Shown here one piece after another: positions 1-5,072 of a DNA stretch of 7,237 nt. The DNA is taken from assembly GCA_900553935.1 (NCBI GenBank), contig USFK01000072.1, forward strand, positions 1 through 7,237, read 5' to 3'. A program made the translations under genes and the position numbers. The notes under the pieces are model-generated. The model searched no databases and had not been told where the DNA came from. It worked only from the letters and a program-made list of their open reading frames with translations. The number at the start of each line of letters is the position of its first letter. Within the stretch, counting starts at the first letter, position 1. The stretch is from an uncultured Collinsella sp. (GTDB lineage: Bacteria; Actinomycetota; Coriobacteriia; Coriobacteriales; Coriobacteriaceae).

Positions 1-359
1 GGGGAATCAGGACACAATGAATCCCAACGAGAACTTCCTGAAGTGTCGCCCGATACCACGCGCCAACGCGCACGGTCACGGCAGAGCGACTCGATATTCT
101 TGGTAATCAGACGAGCAGCGTTGCGATCGATCTCAAACGTTGTGAGCGAGCGGGCACCACGCGAGAGCATCTCAATGCCCAAGGCACCGGAGCCGCCAAA
201 GGCATCCAGCACGCGGACCTCGTCCAGATCGAAGTCGAATGCCGACATGACCATAGATGCGCACGCCTCGCGCACGCGATCGGTCGTGGGGCGGGTGACA
301 TCGCGACCACGGGGCTCCTCGATCTTACGACCGCGCCATTCGCCGCCGATGATTCTCAT
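1..359 (-). CDS. rsmD: 16S rRNA (guanine966-N2)-methyltransferase RsmD, N-terminal part, cut by the window edge
   Basis: RsmD uses S-adenosylmethionine to methylate N2 of G966 in 16S rRNA during assembly of the small ribosomal subunit. Translating back from the ATG at 359-357 gives 119 uninterrupted residues running off the left edge. It opens with MRIIGGEWRGRKI, as in the family. RPTTDRVREA follows at residues 23-32, and the SAM-binding loop DAFGGSGALGIE is at 52-63. The acidic end of the next strand (FEID) is at 75-78 and a GD pair at 104-105. The catalytic DPPY motif, about 20-30 residues further on in the family, would lie outside the window, so integrity cannot be judged. The start codon overlaps the recG stop as ATGA, which suggests translational coupling to recG. 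Family length is about 185-190 residues. The motifs make the assignment firm; the small-methyltransferase relatives that share the SAM loop lack this N-terminus. Confidence 0.9.
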   Translation of the reverse strand, partial: MRIIGGEWRGRKIEEPRGRDVTRPTTDRVREACASMVMSAFDFDLDEVRVLDAFGGSGALGIEMLSRGARSLTTFEIDRNAARLITKNIESLCRDRARWRVVSGDTSGSSRWDSLCPDS

Positions 360-2533
360 CCTCCGCTGACCTCCTTAAAGATGTGTCGATACCGCATGGC
401 GACCGCATCGCGCAAGGGGCGCGTCGCCACGGAGTCAAGGTTGCAAGCATACCGCAAGAGCTCGACCGCGTCCAAATGGGCCCACTCGATCAATTCCCCG
501 TCGGCATCGAGGTCAACAAAGCGCAAGGTCACGCCGCCATGCTGACGGTAGCCAAGAATCTCGCCCTCGTGGCGCAGACGCAGGTCCATCTGGGCGAGCG
601 TAAAGCCGTCCGAGGTCTTCTCGAGCGACTGGAGGCGTTCCTGTGCCGCCGACGCGCCGCCGTTGCCCTTGGAGTGCGTCATGACCAGGCACGTACCCGA
701 CACGCTGCCGCGGCCTACGCGCCCACGCAGCTGGTGCAAGGCCGCCAACCCAAAGCGCTCGCCGTTCTCGATGACCATAACGGTGGCGTTGGGCACGTCG
801 ACGCCCACCTCGACCACCGTAGTCGAGACGAGCACATCGATCTCGCCACGCTTAAAGGCATCGATGACCCGGTCCTTCTCCCCCGCAGGCATGCGACCAT
901 GAAGACGCTCGATGATAAGCCCCGGTAATGCCAGACGGAGGCGATCGAGCTCGGTCGCCGTGTCATGCAACGGCACGGGAACGGTCACGCGGCCTTCGTC
1001 GTCGCGAGCGATGCCGGGCACGTCTTCGAGCTCATCAGCCGAATCGCTCGGCTCCACGAGCGGACAGATCACGTAGGCTTGCTGCCCCTTTTCGTGCGCC
1101 TCGCGAATGGCGCCATAGGCCAGGTCGCGACTCGACTCGGTAAGGACGCGCGTCGTCACGCCGGCACCCGGAACGGGACGATGGCGGATGATGCTCGTAT
1201 CAAGGTCACCGTACACCGAAAGCGCCAGCGTGCGCGGGATCGGCGTGGCAGTCATGACCAGCAAGTCGGCACCCGGGCCCTTGGCACGCAGGGCATTGCG
1301 CTGGCCCACACCAAAGCGGTGCTGCTCGTCGATGACGACAAGCGACAGATGCTTAAACGCCACGTCATCCGAAAGGACCGCATGGGTACCAAAGAGCACG
1401 TCGAGCTCGCCCGATTCCAGCTGCGCATGGATCTGCTCGCGCTCGGCCGCCGGCGTGGCACCCGTCAGGAGCGCCCAGGACATGCCAGCCTGCGAGAGCA
1501 AGGGGCCGGTCTTATCGGCATATTGACGCGCCAGCACGCCCGTAGGCGCCATAACGCAGGACTGAGTACCCGAATCGGCCGCAACGGCCAGCGCGCAAGC
1601 GGCGACGGCCGTCTTGCCGGTACCGACGTCGCCCAGCAGTAGGCGGTTCATCACGCGCCCGCCATCGCACATGTCGTGCAGGATGTCTTGGAACGCGGCC
1701 TCCTGCTCATCGCTCAGCGAAAACGGCAGGGCCTGTTTGAGCGCAGCCAAATGCTCGCCCGCGGCATGCGCATAAGGCACCACGTCGACCATACCGCCAT
1801 CGTTGCGCAGACGCAGTGCGAGCTGCAAGCAGAGACACTCCTCGTACGCAAGACGCCGGCGTGCGATGTCGCGCTCGGCCATGCTCGAGGGAAAGTGGAT
1901 CGAGCGCAGCACACGGGCATTGCTCATGAGCTTCCGCTTTGCGCGCAGCGGCGCAGGAATGGGATCGAACGGATTGGCAGCCACTTCGAGCGCACCGCTC
2001 ACGATACGGCGCATCCATGCCTGACTCACGCCATCACTCACGTAGTGGACTGGCAAAATGGTACCCGCGGCACGCCCGTCCTCGAGCTTTTCAAAGTGGG
2101 GCGAGGCCATCTGCTTAAAACCGTAGGCAAACTCGACCTTGCCCATCACGGCCAGGCGGTCGCCCTGCTTAAGCTGTTGGGCAATCCAAGGCTGACGGAA
2201 AAAGGCAACCTGCAGCACGCCCGTCTCGTCCACGAGCGAGACCTCAGTCACCTGCATACGCGGACGGGGCCGCTTTTGGACAATACGGTCGACCGTGGCG
2301 ATGATGGTGCACACGGTACCGATGGGCGCCATCTCGATGGACCACGAGCGAGTGAAGTCCAGGTAGCGATGAGGAATATGGAGGAGGAGGTCCCCCACCG
2401 TCCGAATTCCCAGACGGCGAAGGGCCTCCTCACGTTTACCCGAAACAAATTTGAGTCGCGCGATATCCTCGTCGAGCGCATTGCTCTGGGCAAAGCGCTC
2501 CGAGACGCGCGGCACGGAGCACAGCTCGGACAT
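356..2533 (-). CDS. recG: ATP-dependent DNA helicase RecG
   Basis: RecG is a superfamily 2 double-stranded-DNA translocase that reverses stalled replication forks and processes branched DNA such as D-loops, R-loops and Holliday junctions. The 725-residue product has the full layout: an N-terminal wedge domain (about 30-200, with LGIRTVGDLLLHIPHRY at 41-57), Walker A GDVGTGKT at 301-308, the DEQH box at 402-405 and TATPIPRT at 428-435. The second helicase lobe carries STTVVEVG at 570-577 and QLRGRVGRG at 601-609, then the C-terminal RecG segment GYRQHG at 661-666. Length is near the usual 680-730. Small departures are Thr in Walker A where RecG usually has Ser, and a charged stretch of roughly 20-30 residues after the CPLVEPSD motif (about 498-530). 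The ATG start lies 9 bp after the fakA stop with no good Shine-Dalgarno, so coupling to upstream translation is likely. The stop overlaps rsmD. Confidence 0.97.
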   Translation of the reverse strand: MSELCSVPRVSERFAQSNALDEDIARLKFVSGKREEALRRLGIRTVGDLLLHIPHRYLDFTRSWSIEMAPIGTVCTIIATVDRIVQKRPRPRMQVTEVSLVDETGVLQVAFFRQPWIAQQLKQGDRLAVMGKVEFAYGFKQMASPHFEKLEDGRAAGTILPVHYVSDGVSQAWMRRIVSGALEVAANPFDPIPAPLRAKRKLMSNARVLRSIHFPSSMAERDIARRRLAYEECLCLQLALRLRNDGGMVDVVPYAHAAGEHLAALKQALPFSLSDEQEAAFQDILHDMCDGGRVMNRLLLGDVGTGKTAVAACALAVAADSGTQSCVMAPTGVLARQYADKTGPLLSQAGMSWALLTGATPAAEREQIHAQLESGELDVLFGTHAVLSDDVAFKHLSLVVIDEQHRFGVGQRNALRAKGPGADLLVMTATPIPRTLALSVYGDLDTSIIRHRPVPGAGVTTRVLTESSRDLAYGAIREAHEKGQQAYVICPLVEPSDSADELEDVPGIARDDEGRVTVPVPLHDTATELDRLRLALPGLIIERLHGRMPAGEKDRVIDAFKRGEIDVLVSTTVVEVGVDVPNATVMVIENGERFGLAALHQLRGRVGRGSVSGTCLVMTHSKGNGGASAAQERLQSLEKTSDGFTLAQMDLRLRHEGEILGYRQHGGVTLRFVDLDADGELIEWAHLDAVELLRYACNLDSVATRPLRDAVAMRYRHIFKEVSGG

Positions 2534-2542
2534 AGGCAGAGC

Positions 2543-4204
2543 CTACTCGATCGAGAAGATCACGGGATAGAGCGGCTGCTCGCCACGATGGGCATCGATC
2601 TCCAGATCGGGCTGAGCCTCCTCGATAGCGTCGACGATCTCCTGGAAGGCCTCATCGGACAGTTCCTCGCCGGCCAGAATCGTCAACGCGTCGCCCTCCT
2701 CTTCCTCCTGCATACGGTTGATGCAGTCGAGCGTGACCTGCTTCACGTCGGAGCCGACCACATCGATGGAGCCGGCGATGATGCCCATGACGTCACCGGA
2801 GTGAATCGGAGAGCCGTCAGAAGCGCTGGAGTCGCGAACGGCGCGGGTGACCTCGCCATCGCGGACCTCGCTGATGGCGTCGACCATGGCGGCAACAGCA
2901 TCCTCGAGCTCGGAATCGGGCAGGACCGCGAACAGCGCGGAGAAGGCCTGCGGGACGGTCTTGGTGGGAACGACGGCGACCTTCTTGTTGGTGCAGGCGG
3001 AGGCAGCAGCCTCGGCAGCCATGCGGATGTTGCCGTTGTTGGGCAGGATAATGACCGAGGTCGCGTTGACCTGGTCGACGGCGCCAAGCAGGTCGGCGGT
3101 CGAGGGGTTCATGGTTTGGCCACCCGACACGATCACATCGACGCCAAGGGACTTGAGGATGTCGGCCTCGCCGGAACCGGCGGCAACGGCGACAAAGCCC
3201 AGCGTCTTCGCGGGCTCGGCGGCCTTCTCCTGGTCCTCGTGGATCTTAGCGGTACGGTCGTGGGCCTCCATCTCCATGTTGTGGATAAAGACCTCGTAGA
3301 TCTGACCGAGCTGCAGCATGTGCTCGAGCACCAGGTTCGGGGTGTTGGAGTGCACGTGGATCTTGTAGTCGGGATAGGCACCCACGAGCAGCTCGCAGTC
3401 GCCCATGGAGCCCAGAAACTTAAGGCACTCGTCCTCGTCAAAGGGAGCGTCGGCCTTAAAGAGGAACTCGTTGCAGTAGCGGAACTCCGAGCCCTCCCAG
3501 TCGTCGTTGGCCTCGATCTCAACTCGATCGAGGGCGGCATCGCGGGCAGAGCCGGCGGAATCAAACGTAGCGGAGAAATCCTCGACCACGGTGCTGCGGC
3601 CAAGAGCGGCGGCAACAAAGTTCTCCAAGAAAATGGCAAAGCCAAAGGCGCCGGAGTCGACCACGCCGTTCTCCTTGAGGACGGGCAGCAGGTCGGGCGT
3701 TCGGGCGACGGACTGGTAGGCCTCGACGACGATGGCGTCGAGCGCATCCTCGGCAGAAAACTTCTTCTTCTCGCACTCGTCTGCCTTGGTCGAAACATCA
3801 CGCAGGACCGTGAGAATCGTGCCCTCGATGGGCTTACGAACAGCCTGGAAGGCGACCTTGACGGCACGGCGGAAGGCGAAGGCGATATTGGCGGACGTAA
3901 TGGGCTCATCGGCAGAGACAAGGCCCTCGGCCACGCCACGCAGAATCTGCGAGGTGATGACGCCGGAGTTGCCGCGGGCGCCCATCAGGGAACCGTGGGT
4001 GATGGCGCCGGCAATGGCCTCCATGTCGGCATCGGCGGGAAGTGCGGAAAGCTCCTTGGTCACCGACGCAAGCGTGAGCGACATGTTAGTGCCGGTGTCG
4101 CCGTCGGGTACGGGGAAGACGTTGAGCTTGTTGATCTCCTCGGCCTTTTCGGAAACGGCAGCCGCAGCGATCGGAAAACAGGTGCGAATGGTCTTTGCAA
4201 TCAT
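2543..4204 (-). CDS. fakA: DAK2-domain fatty acid kinase subunit FakA (YloV family)
   Basis: FakA-type proteins are the ATP-binding kinase subunit that phosphorylates fatty acids held by a DegV-family FakB partner, giving acyl-phosphate for phospholipid synthesis. The 553-residue product has the family length and three-part layout. An N-terminal DAK2 kinase domain carries NVFPVPDGDTGTNM at 28-41, whose D34 and D36 are expected to bind Mg/ATP, and GARGNSGVITSQILRG at 75-90. A middle domain has C244 and the HVH pair H283/H285; corresponding residues are reported as zinc ligands in the Staphylococcus enzyme, an equivalence I infer by position. The C-terminal domain has GGQTMNPST at 361-369, ILPNNGNI at 386-393 and PTKTVPQAFSAL at 413-424. 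No FakB gene is in the window. A GGAG lies 12 nt before the ATG, a rather long spacing. The asp23-like gene ends 27 bp upstream and recG starts 9 bp downstream, so the gene sits mid-operon. Use of the symbol rests on homology; the substrate is not shown here. Confidence 0.9.
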   Translation of the reverse strand: MIAKTIRTCFPIAAAAVSEKAEEINKLNVFPVPDGDTGTNMSLTLASVTKELSALPADADMEAIAGAITHGSLMGARGNSGVITSQILRGVAEGLVSADEPITSANIAFAFRRAVKVAFQAVRKPIEGTILTVLRDVSTKADECEKKKFSAEDALDAIVVEAYQSVARTPDLLPVLKENGVVDSGAFGFAIFLENFVAAALGRSTVVEDFSATFDSAGSARDAALDRVEIEANDDWEGSEFRYCNEFLFKADAPFDEDECLKFLGSMGDCELLVGAYPDYKIHVHSNTPNLVLEHMLQLGQIYEVFIHNMEMEAHDRTAKIHEDQEKAAEPAKTLGFVAVAAGSGEADILKSLGVDVIVSGGQTMNPSTADLLGAVDQVNATSVIILPNNGNIRMAAEAAASACTNKKVAVVPTKTVPQAFSALFAVLPDSELEDAVAAMVDAISEVRDGEVTRAVRDSSASDGSPIHSGDVMGIIAGSIDVVGSDVKQVTLDCINRMQEEEEGDALTILAGEELSDEAFQEIVDAIEEAQPDLEIDAHRGEQPLYPVIFSIE

Positions 4205-4231
4205 GAGTGGTGAAATCTCCGTATTCGGATG

Positions 4232-4588
4232 CTAGTTCAGACGGCTCTTGAGCGCGTCGATGTGAATGCCGATCTTAAGGCTGGCGGGATCGATCTGGGC
4301 GATCTCCTGCAGGGTGAAGGCGACGGAGCTCGAAAGATTGTGGCAGACGGACTTCATGTTGACGCCGTTCTCGAGCACGACGTGAAGGTCGACCGTGAGG
4401 CCGTTCTCGTCGGCGGAAACAAGCACGCCCTTGCGGAGGCGCTGGCCGGCAAGCAGGCGCACGCTCTCGGCGCCCTGCAGCTGTTCAGCCATACCGACGA
4501 CGCCGTAGCACGTCATCGCGGCATAACCGGCAATATCGGCAATAACGTCGTTCGAGACGCTCAGGCTGCCGTTAATGGTCTCAGACAC
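4232..4588 (-). CDS. Asp23/Gls24 family envelope stress response protein (YloU-like)
   Basis: This is a small protein of the Asp23/Gls24 (DUF322) family. Members are abundant alkaline- or cell-wall-stress proteins in Gram-positive bacteria, and the YloU branch is typically encoded just before the DAK2 kinase gene, as here. The sequence contains SVSNDVIADIAGYAAMTCYGVVGMA, split here as SVSNDVIADIAG then YAAMTCYGVVGMA, which is the family core. It also has DLHVVLENGVNMKSV and a C-terminal helix; no signal peptide or membrane segment is visible. The longest frame opens at an ATG at 4621-4619, but I place the start at GTG 4588-4586. AAGGAG lies exactly 6 nt before it, while the ATG has no ribosome binding site and adds 11 residues with no family counterpart. 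That gives 118 residues. It is the first gene of the apparent operon with fakA, recG and rsmD. The molecular function of the YloU branch is not settled. Confidence 0.88.
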   Translation of the reverse strand: MSETINGSLSVSNDVIADIAGYAAMTCYGVVGMAEQLQGAESVRLLAGQRLRKGVLVSADENGLTVDLHVVLENGVNMKSVCHNLSSSVAFTLQEIAQIDPASLKIGIHIDALKSRLN

Positions 4589-4600
4589 AAGAATCTCCTT
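4586..4600 (-). promoter_or_regulatory. Ribosome binding site and GTG start of the Asp23-family gene
   Basis: On the minus strand AAGGAG occupies 4600-4595, followed by six bases and then GTG at 4588-4586. This is near-ideal Shine-Dalgarno geometry. It is the reason for choosing the internal GTG over the upstream ATG at 4621, whose own upstream bases carry no purine-rich site. Confidence 0.8.
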
Positions 4601-4603
4601 TTC

Positions 4604-4620
4604 TGGTGCTCGCGGCACCA
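4604..4620 (-). promoter_or_regulatory. Small hairpin just upstream of the Asp23-family ribosome binding site
   Basis: TGGTGC at 4604-4609 and GCACCA at 4615-4620 are perfect 6-bp inverted repeats around a 5-base loop. The hairpin ends only 3 bases before the Shine-Dalgarno region. If the gene starts at GTG 4588, it lies wholly in the 5' leader and could affect ribosome loading or mRNA stability. A 6-bp stem can arise by chance in GC-rich DNA, so function is only a possibility. Confidence 0.4.
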
Positions 4621-4746
4621 TGTCGTGGGAGCAATCATTCCAATAGTTTACAACGACCGCGCCATGTTAAGGCGGCGGGGTTCGCGATTACATCCTCGAC
4701 ACGAAATGTTGATACGGCAACGTTCGCCACAGGCGATCGCGGCATG
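4621..4746. other. Leader/promoter region of the asp23-fakA-recG-rsmD operon, no clear promoter match
   Basis: This gap lies between the tRNA terminator and the hairpin before the asp23-like gene. As the tRNA has its own terminator, a promoter for the downstream operon is expected here. The AT-richest patch on the minus strand holds TTAACA at 4670-4665 and TAAACT at 4650-4645, but they are only 14 bp apart, too close for a standard -35/-10 pair. No other hexamer pair with 16-18 bp spacing is convincing. A small inverted repeat, TCGCC-ACA-GGCGA, lies near 4730. I see no small ORF with a good ribosome binding site. Confidence 0.35.
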
Positions 4747-4776
4747 AAAAAACCCGCCGCATAAGCGACGGGTTTT
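4747..4776 (-). terminator. Intrinsic terminator of tRNA-Asn
   Basis: Read on the minus strand, this is a hairpin with arms AAAACCCG and CGGGTTTT (outer 8 bp, 4776-4769 with 4756-4749). One mismatch follows, then three inner pairs (CGC/GCG) and a TTAT tetraloop. A run of six T at 4752-4747 completes a canonical rho-independent terminator. It begins 6 nt beyond the encoded CCA of the tRNA. On the plus strand only four T follow the stem and no plus-strand gene feeds it, so it most likely works in one direction. Confidence 0.85.
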
Positions 4777-4782
4777 AAAACC

Positions 4783-4857
4783 TGGCTCCCCGGGTAGGAC
4801 TCGAACCTACAACAGCGCGGTTAACAGCCGCGTGCTCTACCATTGAGCTACCGAGGA
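4783..4857 (-). tRNA. tRNA-Asn (anticodon GUU), CCA encoded
   Basis: The minus strand folds as a complete 75-nt cloverleaf. The acceptor stem TCCTCGG pairs with CCGGGGA, with one T-G wobble. The D arm is GCTC...GAGC and the anticodon stem CGCGG/CCGCG encloses the loop CTGTTAA. The T arm is GTAGG/CCTAC around TTCGAGT. The discriminator base is G and CCA is encoded. Loop position 34-36 is GTT (4825-4823), so it reads AAC/AAU asparagine codons. It sits alone between the rpoD unit and the asp23 operon, with its own promoter and terminator. Confidence 0.97.
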
Positions 4858-4887
4858 ATAGGTGCGTGCTCTCAAGCAACGAAGTTT

Positions 4888-4937
4888 ATTATACGGACGA
4901 TTGGGCGAGGGGCAAGAACTTTTTTAAGAAATTTTCC
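4888..4937 (-). promoter_or_regulatory. Promoter of tRNA-Asn with UP-like A/T tract
   Basis: On the minus strand TTGCCC (4915-4910) and a perfect TATAAT (4893-4888) are separated by 16 bp, a good match to the housekeeping-sigma consensus. Transcription would start near 4881, leaving a leader of about 24 nt before the mature tRNA 5' end at 4857. Immediately upstream of the -35 box, 4937-4916 is an A- and T-tract stretch that resembles the UP elements of stable-RNA promoters, which bind the alpha subunit of RNA polymerase. The -10 match is strong; the UP assignment is by composition only. Confidence 0.82.
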
Positions 4938-4942
4938 GACCC

Positions 4943-5023
4943 AGTCATTGGGGACGTTCTTAAACGACTAGTCATTCAAGAACGTCCCCAATGACTAGTC
5001 GTTTAAGAACGTCCCCAACGACT
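4943..5023. repeat. Three abutting 27-bp palindromic repeat units (REP/BIME-like element)
   Basis: Units A (4943-4969), B (4970-4996) and C (4997-5023) follow one another with no spacer. B and C are direct repeats and A is inverted. Read in one orientation, each unit starts with AGTCRTT, has the core YAAGAACGTCCCC, and ends with AAYGACT, the reverse complement of its start. Inverted A matches C at 26 of 27 positions and B at 25 of 27; B and C share 24. The junctions create GACTAGTC at 4966-4973 and 4993-5000. A and B together also form a long hairpin with 19 perfect terminal pairs (4943-4961 with 4978-4996). It has no coding content. The layout recalls REP/BIME elements mobilised by REP-associated tyrosine transposases, but no such gene is in the window, so that link is inference. 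Confidence 0.85.
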
Positions 5024-5028
5024 ACATG

Positions 5029-5064
5029 AAAGCGCCCCCAGGCAGATGTGCTTGAGGGCGCTTC
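5029..5064 (-). terminator. Hairpin behind rpoD, probable terminator with a poor U-tract
   Basis: Nine bases after the rpoD stop, the minus strand forms a long hairpin. GAAGCGCCC (5064-5056) pairs with GGGCGCTTT (5037-5029), using one G-T wobble. The stem continues inward for six more positions (TCAAGC with GCCTGG, one A-C mismatch) to a 6-base loop. The position and strength suit the end of the rpoD transcript. Only three T close the stem and CATG follows, so an intrinsic terminator would be weak. It may instead serve as a 3'-end protecting structure. Confidence 0.65.
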
Positions 5065-5072
5065 TTGCTTGA

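Noticed and set aside
43..369. Plus-strand open frame of 108 codons at the left edge
   Set aside because: It is the shadow of rsmD, whose minus-strand frame shows clear SAM-methyltransferase motifs.
1676..4213. Plus-strand open frame of 845 codons opposite recG and fakA
   Set aside because: It lies wholly antisense to two well-supported genes. Its translation has the Gly/Asp/His/Val-rich, motif-free look of an antisense shadow in GC-rich coding DNA, and it crosses the recG-fakA boundary without any domain.
4645..4670. TTAACA/TAAACT as a -35/-10 promoter pair for the asp23-like operon
   Set aside because: The hexamers are only 14 bp apart, and shifting to 16-17 bp spacing leaves a -10 with about half the consensus bases. 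I noted it as a patch, not a promoter.
4229..4747. Plus-strand open frame of 172 codons over the asp23-like gene and its leader
   Set aside because: It is antisense to the family-supported gene, has no recognisable motif, and runs through the leader hairpin up to the tRNA terminator.
4783..4857. tRNA-Asn as a prophage or island attachment site
   Set aside because: No integrase and no second copy of the tRNA 3' end is present in the window, and both flanks are housekeeping genes.
4943..5023. Possible CRISPR array of three 27-bp repeats
   Set aside because: The units abut with no spacers, one is inverted, and no cas gene is nearby.
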